A stretch of 59,830 nucleotides of DNA, taken from Solobacterium sp. (lineage in GTDB: Bacteria > Bacillota_I > Bacilli_A > Erysipelotrichales > Erysipelotrichaceae). This document shows, piece after piece, positions 49,009 through 59,429 of this stretch. Every line of letters begins with the position of its first letter. The stretch's first letter is position 1. The stretch lies in NCBI GenBank assembly GCA_024680365.1, contig JAILCN010000052.1:1-59830 (forward strand), written 5' to 3'. A program made the position numbers and the translations under genes. Under the pieces are notes generated by a model, which had not been told where the DNA came from, did not search any database, and saw only the letters and a program-made list of their open reading frames with translations.

Positions 49009-51330
49009 ATGAAGAATCCCCTTCTGAAACGTCTGCCGAGAGAACTGCGCGGTGACTTTGGAAAATATGCCACTATATTTATTCTGCTGACACTGACGAT
49101 CTCTTTTGTCAGCGGTTTTCTCGTGGCTGATAATTCCATGATCACTGCCTATAACGAGAGCTTTGAAAAATACAATGTTGAGGACGGCCATTTCCGGGTA
49201 CAGAATGCCCTGAACAAAGGACAGATCAAACGGATCGAGAACGCAGACATTGATCTGTATGAGCTGTTTTATCATGATATTCCGTTTGATAACGGTACGG
49301 TTCTCAGGATCTTTGCACAAAGAACAGAAGTGAACAAAGTGTGTCTGATGGAAGGAGAATTTCCCGGGAAATCAGATGAGATCGCAATAGACCGCATGTT
49401 CGCGGACAACAACAGAATCAGACCAGGAGATACGCTGGTTTCTTCCGGAAAGGCATGGACGGTCAGCGGTCTTGTCGCGATGTCGGACTACAGCACAATG
49501 TTTGAAAACAACAACGATACGATGTTCGATGCCGTCCAGTTCGGCACCGCGATCGTCACAAATGAAACATTTGACACCTTTCCGGATACTGCCCTGAGAT
49601 ACTGCTACGCCTGGAAATATGATACGTTCCCGGAAGACACAAAAGCAGAACGCGAAATATCAGAGAAGCTGATGAGTCATATCAACAATGTATCCCCTCT
49701 GGAAGATTATGTACCCCGGTACATGAATCAGGCCATTATGTTCACCGGCGATGACATGGGGTCTGACAAAGTCATGATGGAAGTTCTCATGTATATCGTT
49801 ATCGTCATTGTAGCGTTTGTTTTTCGCATCACCATCAATGATACGATCGCGAAAGAAGCAGCTGTGATCGGAACACTCAGGGCAACCGGTTTTACAAAGA
49901 ATGAAATGATCCGTCACTACATGGCAATGCCGCTGATCGTGACTCTGATCAGCGCTGTAACTGGAAATATCATCGGATATACATATATGAAAGACTTCTG
50001 CGCAGACATGTATTACGGGAGCTATTCCCTGCCGACATACGTGACACTGTATAACGCAGAAGCATTTGTCAAAACAACAGTGATCCCGATCCTGATCATG
50101 GCGGCCGTTACATACCTGTCACTATGGTCAAGGCTCCGTCTTTCACCGATCCGCTTTCTGAGAAATGATCTCAGCAGCAGAAAGAACAGGAAAGCCATGA
50201 AGCTTCCGTACAGTATTCCGTTTGTACAGAGATTCCATCTCAGGATCCTGATGCAGAACAGAGCCAATTATCTGATCCTTGCACTTGGCATCTTCTTTGC
50301 GAATGTGCTTCTGATGTTCGGTATGGCTCTGCCGCCTCTGATGAAACATTTTGAGGAGAATATCAAGGAAAGTATGTTCTGCAAATATCAGTACATTCTT
50401 CAGATCCCCGTGAGTGCCGCGGATGAAAATCATAAGCTGGAAAGCATGGTAAATATGATGATGTTTGCCCGGAAGATGGAGACAGAGAATCCTGACGCCG
50501 AGAAATTTACTGCATATTCGCTGAAAACAGAAAAAAAACCCGGATACAGAGAAGAAGAAGTCATGTTCTACGGCATCAGTGACAGGACCCGGTATTTTCA
50601 GCAGAAACCGGGACCGGATGATTTCTATGTTTCATCTCTGATGGCTGATAAATATCAGATCACGGAAGGAGACACATTCCGTTTTCATGAATCATACGGA
50701 GACAAAACATATGAATTTACTGTGACAGGCATCTGTCCCTATGACGGGGCGATTGCGGTCTTCATGGACCGGAAAACCATGAACAGGGTATTTGATCTTG
50801 GTGAGGAAACATTCTCAGGATATTTCAGCAGTACGGAAATTACAGATATTGATCAATCCTGTATTTCTGCAGTGATCGACGCGGAATCTCTGACCAAGGT
50901 ATCCAGACAGCTGATGGTCTCCATGGGCAGCCTGATGTATCTGGTCGACGGTTTCTCGGTGATCATATTCATCGTACTGATCTATATTCTGTCCAAGATC
51001 ATTATTGAAAAGAATACACAGTCGATCTCCATGATCAAGATCCTTGGATGCACAGACCGGGAAGTGCGGACGCTGTATCTGCGTCTGACCGCTGTCGTGA
51101 CGCTGTTCCTGATGACGGTTTCCCTTCCGATCGTGTATTTTGTACTGATAGAAATATTCAGGGTCATGCTGGCAGAAATGATGACCGGCTGGATGCCGCT
51201 GTATATATCCAGAGAGACAATGTTCCGTATCGCAGCTCTTGGATGGATCTCTTATGGGGCGGTTGCACTGTTTGAATTCCACAAGATACGCAGGATCCCG
51301 ATGGATGAAGCACTGAAAAATGTGGAGTGA
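49009..51330 (+). CDS. FtsX-like ABC exporter permease
   Basis: Product of 773 residues from ATG 49009 (GGAG eight bases upstream). There are two FtsX-like units: an N-terminal membrane segment (about 22-44) followed by a large extracellular domain, then membrane clusters at about 260-370, 415-440 and 640-765. The energy comes from the ATPase encoded just upstream. The gene carries a perfect 14-bp Noc-binding consensus at 49359-49372. The next gene's ribosome site overlaps its end. Confidence 0.88.
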   Translation: MKNPLLKRLPRELRGDFGKYATIFILLTLTISFVSGFLVADNSMITAYNESFEKYNVEDGHFRVQNALNKGQIKRIENADIDLYELFYHDIPFDNGTVLRIFAQRTEVNKVCLMEGEFPGKSDEIAIDRMFADNNRIRPGDTLVSSGKAWTVSGLVAMSDYSTMFENNNDTMFDAVQFGTAIVTNETFDTFPDTALRYCYAWKYDTFPEDTKAEREISEKLMSHINNVSPLEDYVPRYMNQAIMFTGDDMGSDKVMMEVLMYIVIVIVAFVFRITINDTIAKEAAVIGTLRATGFTKNEMIRHYMAMPLIVTLISAVTGNIIGYTYMKDFCADMYYGSYSLPTYVTLYNAEAFVKTTVIPILIMAAVTYLSLWSRLRLSPIRFLRNDLSSRKNRKAMKLPYSIPFVQRFHLRILMQNRANYLILALGIFFANVLLMFGMALPPLMKHFEENIKESMFCKYQYILQIPVSAADENHKLESMVNMMMFARKMETENPDAEKFTAYSLKTEKKPGYREEEVMFYGISDRTRYFQQKPGPDDFYVSSLMADKYQITEGDTFRFHESYGDKTYEFTVTGICPYDGAIAVFMDRKTMNRVFDLGEETFSGYFSSTEITDIDQSCISAVIDAESLTKVSRQLMVSMGSLMYLVDGFSVIIFIVLIYILSKIIIEKNTQSISMIKILGCTDREVRTLYLRLTAVVTLFLMTVSLPIVYFVLIEIFRVMLAEMMTGWMPLYISRETMFRIAALGWISYGAVALFEFHKIRRIPMDEALKNVE
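49359..49372. promoter_or_regulatory. Noc-binding site inside the permease gene
   Basis: ATTTCCCGGGAAAT matches the B. subtilis Noc consensus exactly. It lies within coding sequence (EFPGKS), which is common for Noc sites. Confidence 0.75.
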
Positions 51331-51335
51331 GTGAT

Positions 51336-53387
51336 ATGAAGAAGATAACTTGTCTGATGATTTGTCTCTGCCTGCTTTGTTCTTGCGGGACAGACAGGAC
51401 AGAGAAACAAGAGAAGCCGGAAGAACAGAAAACAGAACAAAAAGAAACTGAACAGAACGAAACAGCTGTCATCATTGATCCGTCTCAGGCACAGGATCCG
51501 GCAGAGAAAAATGAAAGAATCACGGTTCATACAGATCCTTCCGGTAATGTTAAGGATATTGAGGATATATTTACACTGGTTCCGAAAGAGAACGCTAAGG
51601 CAGTCAGAGACATCTCTTCCCTTTCAGATATCTGGAACAAAGAAGGTGACGAAGAATACATCAGAGATACAGACGGCACATATGTCTGGAATTGTCTCGG
51701 AGAAGATATCACTGCTTCAGGAACCGGTTCAGCTGAGCTGCCGGTCAGTGTGAAGATCACATATTATCTCAACGACAGAGAAATATCTGCAGCTGAGATC
51801 GCAGGAAAAAGCGGACATATCAGGATCCGGTTTGATTATGAAAACAAAACCGGCACAGGAAAGAACATCACACCGTTCGCGGCAATGACCGCACTGTCAT
51901 TATCAGAAACACATTTTTCCAATATATCAGGAACAAATATGAAACTGATCAGTACAGGCGGACAGGCCGTTCTTGTGGGAATCGCATTTCCCGGCTGGAA
52001 AGATGCCCTTCCCCTTTCCGGTCTGGATCTGACAAAAGACATAGAACTTCCGGCATATCTGGAGGCAGAAGCTGATACAGACAGCTTTGAACTGGAATTT
52101 ACCTCGACCATCTTTACAAACGGACTGCTGAGAGATCTGGACGATGACTCTCTGAAAGGCACAGATGATATTGACGGCAAAATAGATTCTGTTATGGACG
52201 CAATCGAAGAAATGGCATCTGCCGGAAAGGATCTGTACAGCGGCGCAGACACCTTCGAAACATATCTGAAGCAGTATACGGACGGTGTCACAAAAGTACA
52301 GGAAGGTACAAAGGAACTCAGCTCCGGTACAAAAGAGCTGTATGAACAGTCCGCTGCGTTAGAGACCGGCGCGGCTTTCGTCAGCGAAGGACTCAGCGCA
52401 TTGAAAAAAGCAGTGACATCTCTTGACCCTGAGAATATCGCCGCAAACCTGGATGAAGAAAAGCAGAAAGAATACAAAGAAGCCAGAGACGCGCTGGTCA
52501 AAGATGCGCAGACTCTGATGGACGCCGCAGAAGATCTGAAAACCGATACAGATGCATGCAATGCTTTCTTCAAAGAGGCTGAAACTTACACCGCATCCGT
52601 CAGTGAAGCAGTAAGCACACTGAAGAATACAGATCTTTCTATGATCACAAAAGCCGCCCAGGACGCAGAGTCCGCACAGACAGTGATTGATTCCGCGAAA
52701 GAACTGCTCGAAAATGAAGCGCTGACAGAAGAAGAAAAAGAAAAGCTGTCTGCTCTGATTACATCTGCGGAAGAGATGCGCAGCGACATCAATGCCATGA
52801 TGTATCTGGTGCAGACAATCCAGGATACCATTGCGAAGATCCAGAATGTACCTGCCCTGCCGGATGCGATCAACAATGACAGTACAAAAGAAACAGCAGC
52901 GGATATGATCATGCAGATCAGCCGTATCAATGAGGCAGTAAAAGACAACATTCCGGAAATCGATCTGAAAAAGCTTCTGGAAGATGCCTGCGCAATGAAA
53001 GAAGGCATTATCCAGCTTGCGGACGGCAGCGTGCAGCTGAAAGAAGGCATATCAGCTTTCCGCAGCGGCATCAGCCAGATGAAGACCGGCACTGAACAGC
53101 TTCATACCGGTATGACGAATCTGAGCACTGCAGGTACAGAGCTGAATAACGGATACAGCGGACTGAAGAAAGGCATCGGAGCATTCCGTGACGGTTTGAA
53201 AGAATTCAGAGATGAAGGAAAAGAAAAGATCGATGATCTCGGACTGGATGAGATCAGTGATCTGATGAACAGTCTGAAGACACTCCGGAACAACGACCGA
53301 AACTGGCGCAGCTACTCCGGAATTGCGGATGGAACAGAAGGCAGTACGGTATTTATCTTTGAAAGTGAAAGTATTAAAACTGAATAA
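51336..53387 (+). CDS. Large lipoprotein with YhgE-like heptad repeats
   Basis: Product of 683 residues from ATG 51336. A lipobox (LLCSC, Cys about 17) follows a hydrophobic start, so it should be lipid-anchored outside. Next are an acidic Gln/Glu-rich linker and a beta-rich domain (about 60-250). Then there is a long helical part with Gly/Leu heptads such as KVQEGTKELSSGTKELYEQ and, at 560-660, QLKEGISAFRSGISQMKTG. These heptads are the hallmark of YhgE/Pip-type proteins. No C-terminal membrane segment is seen, unlike true YhgE. Third gene of the ABC exporter operon, probably a periplasm-like accessory or tether. Confidence 0.75.
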   Translation: MKKITCLMICLCLLCSCGTDRTEKQEKPEEQKTEQKETEQNETAVIIDPSQAQDPAEKNERITVHTDPSGNVKDIEDIFTLVPKENAKAVRDISSLSDIWNKEGDEEYIRDTDGTYVWNCLGEDITASGTGSAELPVSVKITYYLNDREISAAEIAGKSGHIRIRFDYENKTGTGKNITPFAAMTALSLSETHFSNISGTNMKLISTGGQAVLVGIAFPGWKDALPLSGLDLTKDIELPAYLEAEADTDSFELEFTSTIFTNGLLRDLDDDSLKGTDDIDGKIDSVMDAIEEMASAGKDLYSGADTFETYLKQYTDGVTKVQEGTKELSSGTKELYEQSAALETGAAFVSEGLSALKKAVTSLDPENIAANLDEEKQKEYKEARDALVKDAQTLMDAAEDLKTDTDACNAFFKEAETYTASVSEAVSTLKNTDLSMITKAAQDAESAQTVIDSAKELLENEALTEEEKEKLSALITSAEEMRSDINAMMYLVQTIQDTIAKIQNVPALPDAINNDSTKETAADMIMQISRINEAVKDNIPEIDLKKLLEDACAMKEGIIQLADGSVQLKEGISAFRSGISQMKTGTEQLHTGMTNLSTAGTELNNGYSGLKKGIGAFRDGLKEFRDEGKEKIDDLGLDEISDLMNSLKTLRNNDRNWRSYSGIADGTEGSTVFIFESESIKTE

Positions 53388-53393
53388 ACATAA

Positions 53394-53421
53394 AAAACCC
53401 AGGTCAGATGGCCTGGGTTTT
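53394..53421. terminator. Bidirectional terminator between exporter operon and GH1 gene
   Basis: A 10-bp stem AAAACCCAGG/CCTGGGTTTT (arms 53394-53403 and 53412-53421) with A/T flanks on both strands separates two convergent genes. Confidence 0.85.
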
Positions 53422-53434
53422 AAAGAGCTGGTGA

Positions 53435-54919
<1,485 letters not shown>

Positions 54920-54925
54920 TCAATA

Positions 54926-54939
54926 ATATGTATACCTAT
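54926..54939. promoter_or_regulatory. Possible GntR-type operator of the GH1 gene
   Basis: ATATGTATACCTAT is a near-perfect dyad centred on GTATAC, about 30 bases upstream of the GH1 start and close to A/T-rich promoter sequence. The match to GntR/TreR-like sites is only approximate. Confidence 0.35.
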
Positions 54940-54988
54940 ATTTTATATGAAAGATGACAGAAAGAAAATGCGGCATACACCGCATTGC

Positions 54989-55690
54989 TTACTGCTTCGG
55001 GCGCATCGCGTACCGGGTATCCGGTTTCTGCATGATCTCAATCGTGCGTTCTTCCAGTTCCTTTTCCCTGCCGATGTAGTTTCCGGTGATCAGCGTCATC
55101 AGGTGCACCGGATGGGCGCCGCCTTCAATGAAGCCTTTATAGCATCGCGCGCAGCATGTGATCACCGGCATTCCGTTCAGCTGGGCTGCCTTTTCTTCCA
55201 TCAGCTTTCTGCACATTTCTTTTCCGTTGTGGGAAAGATGATCAAAGGAAGGAATGTCATCTTTATACTGAACAGTTTCAAAATGCAGGGTGCCGCAGTA
55301 ATCAGAGTGTTCCCTGCTGCGGGGCAGCTCTGTATATGCAATATGCATTTTATCAAGCAGGCTTCTCACGGCTCTGTGGATCTCAGGATGTTCCCTGTCC
55401 CGCCAGCAGTCCTGGATGACAAAGTGCATTCCGGAATAATCCGGGAATACGAATTTCTGATCTTCATCAAGGATCTCCCATAAGCTTTTTGTATGGAACC
55501 CCTGCTTTTCCATAAATTCTCTGCATGCCTGACAGAAATAGATGGCTGTATCTTCCTCACCAAGAAGATTCTTGTCAAAGTGGCAGCAGATCCGGATCTT
55601 CATCCCTTTCTCAACAACATATTCTCTGAGGCATTTCGCAGATACCGGATCCATTTCGTTAAAGGAACAGCTGGGCTGGTAGTATAACAT
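54989..55690 (-). CDS. Cys-rich protein, possible CCG-domain redox or Fe-S protein
   Basis: Product of 233 residues from ATG 55690 (GAAGGAG upstream). It has about ten Cys in clusters: SCSF near the start, ICCHFDKN, YFCQACREF, QDCWRDRE, YCGTLHF and TCCARCYKG. The paired CC and CxxC spacing recalls the CCG domains of heterodisulfide reductase subunit B and related proteins, which hold Fe-S centres. I cannot assign a reaction. It stands alone and is divergent from the AEC transporter, with about 116 bp between them. Confidence 0.6.
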   Translation of the reverse strand: MLYYQPSCSFNEMDPVSAKCLREYVVEKGMKIRICCHFDKNLLGEEDTAIYFCQACREFMEKQGFHTKSLWEILDEDQKFVFPDYSGMHFVIQDCWRDREHPEIHRAVRSLLDKMHIAYTELPRSREHSDYCGTLHFETVQYKDDIPSFDHLSHNGKEMCRKLMEEKAAQLNGMPVITCCARCYKGFIEGGAHPVHLMTLITGNYIGREKELEERTIEIMQKPDTRYAMRPKQ

Positions 55691-55806
55691 TGTGGTGTCT
55701 CCTTCCTCTCCTTCATCATACTTCACGTAGTGAATTGGAAACAACCACATCTGTACGTGTGCCCTGTTTCGCTGTAAAATCATTGAGACAGAAAGCAGGT
55801 GATCGT

Positions 55807-56724
55807 ATGGATCTGAGTAAGCTGTTCAATCTTCAGTTCATGATGTTTGCGGAAATGGCGGCCGGATACATTTTGTGCAAAATACACATCCTGAAACCAT
55901 CAGACAGATCGGTATTATCCAAATCTGTGATCAATCTATTCCTTCCGGCAAGCATTATCGGTGCATTCAACATTGAACTGAACAGTGAGATCCTCGGCAA
56001 TTTCATTGAAATACTGATCGTATCCTCTGTCATCCAGATCTTCTGTGTTATCCTGGCAGCGTTCCTGTTCAACCGGACAGATGAGAATAAGAAACATATA
56101 CTTCAATATGCGACAGTCTGTTCCAATGCCGGGTTCCTTGGAAATGCGGTTGCGGAAGGTGTTTACGGACAGATGGGCATGATGTATGGCCAGATCTATC
56201 TGATCCCCCTTCGCATTGTCATGTTCTCAGCCGGTGTCTCTTATTTCCAGGGAGGAACGGATCTGAAGACGGTATTGAAAAAGGTGGTAACACATCCGTG
56301 TATCGTTGCCTGTGCGATCGGTATCCTGAGAATGGTATTGAATATTCCGATGCCGGAAATGATCACCGGCACACTGACAAGTCTTGGCCGATGCTGCACA
56401 CCTCTGATCATGGTATTCCTTGGCATGATCCTGGCAGAGAATGGTTTCTCAACAATGTTCTCAAAGCTGAACATCGAATTCTCTGTTCTGCGTCTGGTCA
56501 TTATACCTCTGGTTGTTCTTGTCGGATGCATGCTGGCGCACACAGAGCCGATGATCACCGGTCTCTCAGTTCTGCTTGCGGCAATGCCGGCTGGCAGTAC
56601 AACTGCGGTGTTTGCGGAACAGTACAATGCAGACGTCAGATTTGCAGCTGACTGTGTTGTTCTCAGTACAATATTATCAATAGCCGTGCTTCCTGTATGG
56701 GCATGGATCCTGAGCGGACTATGA
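55807..56724 (+). CDS. AEC-family transporter
   Basis: Product of 305 residues from ATG 55807 (AGGTGATC upstream). About ten hydrophobic segments in two halves, with family features: FLPASIIGAFNI early, CSNAGFLGNAVAEGVYG in the middle and LLAAMPAGSTTAVFAEQY near the end. The auxin-efflux-carrier family moves organic acids such as malate in bacteria; the substrate here is unknown. Confidence 0.9.
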   Translation: MDLSKLFNLQFMMFAEMAAGYILCKIHILKPSDRSVLSKSVINLFLPASIIGAFNIELNSEILGNFIEILIVSSVIQIFCVILAAFLFNRTDENKKHILQYATVCSNAGFLGNAVAEGVYGQMGMMYGQIYLIPLRIVMFSAGVSYFQGGTDLKTVLKKVVTHPCIVACAIGILRMVLNIPMPEMITGTLTSLGRCCTPLIMVFLGMILAENGFSTMFSKLNIEFSVLRLVIIPLVVLVGCMLAHTEPMITGLSVLLAAMPAGSTTAVFAEQYNADVRFAADCVVLSTILSIAVLPVWAWILSGL

Positions 56725-56782
56725 TCCGCTTTTTTATATGAGAGAAGAAAGAAGAAAAATCTGAGATAATAGGAATATCTAA

Positions 56783-57029
56783 AAATGCTAATCAAGTACT
56801 AGCCCTACCTGATCAGCGAACATATTATAATGCTGTTCAGCTGGTTATGCCAATGGATATTCGGATCGCACTTGAAAAAGATGATCCGGTCTTTTCGTTT
56901 CTGGAAGCGGTGGAAGGAGTAAATATCAGTAAATATGTAAAAAGCATCCGTTCCAACAATACGAGAAGTCATGACAAAGGAATGCTTTTAAAGACAGTCC
57001 CGTTCGGATACATGTATGATCAGTTTTAG
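56783..57029 (+). pseudogene. Transposase N-terminal remnant
   Basis: The frame NANQVLALPDQRTYYNAVQL...MPMDIRIALEKDDPVFSFLEAVEGVNISKYVK looks like the start of an IS1182-type transposase (LPxDI...I..DDPV..L...VE). It breaks off after about 80 residues, and no catalytic domain follows. It lies directly upstream of a beheaded histidine phosphatase gene, whose 5' end was probably replaced during insertion or deletion. Confidence 0.6.
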
Positions 57030-57592
57030 AATGTCTGATAAAAGCAAATCTTCCTGGGAAACTGCCAGAATTCGCGGAACAGCAGGCAGAAGAAACAGCT
57101 GCCAGGCTGAAAGAGAAAGGAATCGTGTTTGATCACGTATTCTCTTCGCCATTGGGCAGAGCGGTCCAGACAGCAGCTCTGATCAGCGGAAAAAAGGAAA
57201 TCCAGACGGATGAACGTCTGATCGAAATGGATTACGGACCATTTGAAGGAATGGATCTTTCTGCTCCGGATGGAAAATTACGAATGTTCTTTTCTGATTT
57301 TGTCCATAATCCAGCTCCGGAAGGAATGGAACAGCTGGACAGTGTAGTCAGAAGACTTGGAGAATTTCTTGAGGAAATCAGAACAAGAGAGATACAGGGA
57401 AACATTCTGATCAGCACGCACGCGATTGCAATGAAAGGAGCATTGGAATACCTGAGTCCTGATTCAAAGGGCAGTTACTGGTCGAAATACATCGGCAACT
57501 GTGCCGTTTATGTCTGTGAGATCAAAGACGGCAGGTATACCGTTCCGGAAGAAATAAAACTGACTGCTATGAAAGAAATGCCCGGTGTCTGA
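57030..57592 (+). pseudogene. Histidine phosphatase (phosphoglycerate mutase family), 5' end lost
   Basis: The frame from ~57056 reads KLPEFAEQQAEETAARLKEKGI then FDHVFSSPLGRAVQTAALIS, IEMDYGPFEGMD and ILISTHAIAMKGAL. These are the second half of motif 1 onward of the histidine phosphatase fold, including the Arg in SPLGRAVQTA, the acid Glu in IEMDYGPFEGMD and the second His (STHA). The N-terminal RHG motif with the phosphorylated His is missing, so no activity is expected. A GTG at 57125 could start a 155-residue product. Confidence 0.75.
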
Positions 57593-57633
57593 TCATCGGG
57601 CATTAACGTTATCTGTCTGTTATGAATTACCTG

Positions 57634-58257
57634 TCACAGATTATCAGGAACCATTTTCCTCAGACCAGCTGGATCCAGGATCTGGATCTGACCGGATTTA
57701 TAATCGATCAGGTTCTGGTCTTTCAGCTGCTTCATCAGTCTGGTGACAGTGATCCGATTCATGTTCAGCAGAACTGACAGGTCTTCGTGGGTGACCGCAA
57801 GACCTTTTTCATTATCAACAGAGCGAATCAGATAATCCGCAAGCTTCATTTTCCCAGTCCACCCTGCTTTCTGGATACAGAATTTCAGGATCCGGCTGTT
57901 TTCTGTTTCAAATTTCAGCAGCTGTATCAGCATTTTCCTGGATTCTGATGAGGCATCATATAATCTGTCTCTCCGGCAGGCGATGACTTCACAGTCAGTT
58001 TCCGCCCGGAAGCGGATCGGGCATTCGCACAGGTCTGAAAATGACAATACAGAAAATACATATCCCTTTTTCAATTCTTCCAGAGGAATCAGGGTGTCTT
58101 CCGAGATCTGGGCACAGACGGACAGTCTCCCCTTCTCCAGCAGATAGATCGTATCTTCCGTGTCATTCGTGCCGGTAAAGGAACCGGGACGCAGTCTTCT
58201 GCGCAGACCGGTCTGTTCAAAGAAGGCAAATTGTTTTTCCTTGATTTCAATACTCAT
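57634..58257 (-). CDS. Crp/Fnr-family transcription regulator
   Basis: Product of 207 residues from ATG 58257 (GGAG upstream). Residues ~15-120 form a cyclic-nucleotide-binding-like beta roll (TIYLLEKGRLSVCAQI...ECPIRFRAETDCEVIACRRD) with no clear cAMP signature. The C-terminal winged helix has VTHEDLSVLLNMNRITVTRLMKQLKDQNLI. In the recognition helix the CRP residues Arg180 and Arg185 are kept but Glu181 is Ile, so its target should not be TGTGA. Two scattered Cys give no Fnr iron-sulfur pattern. It could control gpmA/gpmI and the ABC exporter. The start of the longer frame (58335) lacks a ribosome site. Confidence 0.85.
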   Translation of the reverse strand: MSIEIKEKQFAFFEQTGLRRRLRPGSFTGTNDTEDTIYLLEKGRLSVCAQISEDTLIPLEELKKGYVFSVLSFSDLCECPIRFRAETDCEVIACRRDRLYDASSESRKMLIQLLKFETENSRILKFCIQKAGWTGKMKLADYLIRSVDNEKGLAVTHEDLSVLLNMNRITVTRLMKQLKDQNLIDYKSGQIQILDPAGLRKMVPDNL

Positions 58258-58488
58258 ACAGGCATCTCCAGTACAGTAGCGTATGCTACAACGAAATAGA
58301 AACACAGTTTCAGGGAGGATTCTCCCCTTTCGCATAAGATTTGATGCAGGCTGACTTTGATCACAGCAGCTATGCGGTCAGCAGATTGAGAGCGAAGCAA
58401 TCATTTATTGCAGAATAATAATTGCCGAATAGATATTTACACCATTAATGTAGTATAAACTACAACTATTTTCAATTATTTGCGGAAA
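58258..58488. promoter_or_regulatory. Upstream region of the Crp/Fnr-type gene with two dyads
   Basis: No gene is seen. GTAGC-GTAT-GCTAC (a perfect palindrome near 58277-58290) lies about 20 bases before the start. TGTAG-TATAAA-CTACA (near 58446-58461) overlaps the spacer and -10 of a promoter read leftward (TTGAAA, 17 bp, TACATT). Both are candidate autoregulatory sites; the second has the 5-6-5 geometry of Crp-family operators. Confidence 0.5.
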
Positions 58489-58513
58489 CAAAAAACCTGC
58501 CGGAGCAGGTTTC
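58489..58513 (-). terminator. gpmA terminator
   Basis: On the minus strand AAACCTGC-TCCG-GCAGGTTT is followed by TTTG, just after the gpmA stop. Confidence 0.85.
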
Positions 58514-58518
58514 ATGAA

Positions 58519-59268
58519 TTATTTTTTGGCAGCGCCTTGTTTTGCGACTGCATCCATCTTTGCTTTGAGCTCTTCTTCGCTCATTCCCAGATAATAGTGT
58601 TTGATGACATTGAAGTTATCATCGAATTCATAGACAAGCGGAGAGCCTGTTGGAATATTGACACCGATGATCTCTTCATCAGACAGGTTGTCAAAGTATT
58701 TGACAAGGGCTCTTAATGAATTGCCGTGAGCAGCGATCAGTACCCTCTTCCCTGCTTTCATATCTTCTTTGATGACATTCTCGAAATACGGGACTACCCT
58801 TTCAATCGTTGTTTCCAGTGATTCATTCAGAGGAAGTTCCTCTTTCGGAACATCTCTGAACATTGCCTGGTTCTGCGGTGCTCTTTCATCTGTTACTTCC
58901 AGTGCCGGCGGTTTGACGTCAAAGGATCTTCTCCAGATCTTAACCTGTTCTTCACCGTACTTTTCAGCTGTTTCTGCTTTGTTCAGTCCCTGCAGAGCAC
59001 CATAGTGCCGTTCATTCAGTTTGTAAGACTTGATGACAGGAAGCCAGTTTCTGTCCATCTCGTCCAGGACATGATTCAGAGTATGGATCGCTCTTTTCAG
59101 TAAGGATGTATAGCATACATCAAAGTCGAATCCTTCTGCTTTCAGAAGCTTTCCGGCATTCTTTGCTTCTTCATGGCCTTTCTCACTCAGGTCCACATCT
59201 GTCCAGCCGGTAAACAGATTGAGCTTGTTCCACTCACTTTCGCCATGGCGAATCAGTACTAATTTCAT
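58519..59268 (-). CDS. gpmA: 2,3-bisphosphoglycerate-dependent phosphoglycerate mutase
   Basis: Product of 249 residues, full length. It interconverts 3- and 2-phosphoglycerate through a phospho-His and needs 2,3-bisphosphoglycerate but no metal. [22 protein letters not shown] (residues 8-29), [17 protein letters not shown] and [14 protein letters not shown] are visible. TAGGAGA precedes the ATG. It is divergent from gpmI, the unrelated manganese-dependent enzyme for the same step, with two operator-like dyads in its promoter region. Confidence 0.97.
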   Translation of the reverse strand: MKLVLIRHGESEWNKLNLFTGWTDVDLSEKGHEEAKNAGKLLKAEGFDFDVCYTSLLKRAIHTLNHVLDEMDRNWLPVIKSYKLNERHYGALQGLNKAETAEKYGEEQVKIWRRSFDVKPPALEVTDERAPQNQAMFRDVPKEELPLNESLETTIERVVPYFENVIKEDMKAGKRVLIAAHGNSLRALVKYFDNLSDEEIIGVNIPTGSPLVYEFDDNFNVIKHYYLGMSEEELKAKMDAVAKQGAAKK

Positions 59269-59280
59269 AGTCTTCTCCTA

Positions 59281-59298
59281 GGTTAGATAAAATTAACT
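59281..59298. promoter_or_regulatory. Operator-like dyad 2 upstream of gpmA
   Basis: GGTTAGATAAAATTAACT is an imperfect 18-bp version of the AGTTAG-N6-CTAACT pattern. It lies 13 bases before the gpmA start and its centre is 29 bp from dyad 1. Confidence 0.5.
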
Positions 59299-59309
59299 CA
59301 TCAATTAAA

Positions 59310-59327
59310 AGTTAGCATAAACTAACT
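59310..59327. promoter_or_regulatory. Operator-like dyad 1 in the gpmA/gpmI gap
   Basis: AGTTAGCATAAACTAACT has perfect 6-bp arms around a 6-bp spacer. It overlaps the spacer and -10 of a weak leftward promoter (TTGAAT at 59332-59337), a repressor-type position for gpmA, and lies upstream of the gpmI promoter. Confidence 0.65.
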
Positions 59328-59366
59328 GTATATTCAATATCATTTTTGCTTTTAACAACCTGTTTT

Positions 59367-59398
59367 TTGATGCGCTTCTGCAAAGGAAAATATATAAT
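59367..59398 (+). promoter_or_regulatory. gpmI promoter
   Basis: TTGATG (59367-59372), an 18-bp spacer and TATATA, overlapping a TATAAT (59391-59398), lie just before the gpmI ribosome site. Confidence 0.5.
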
Positions 59399-59429
59399 AA
59401 GGATATAGACAAAGGAGTATATGAATAAT

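Noticed and set aside
57125-57592. Functional histidine phosphatase starting at GTG 57125
   Set aside because: The RHG motif with the phosphorylated His is missing, so the frame is better read as a gene remnant.
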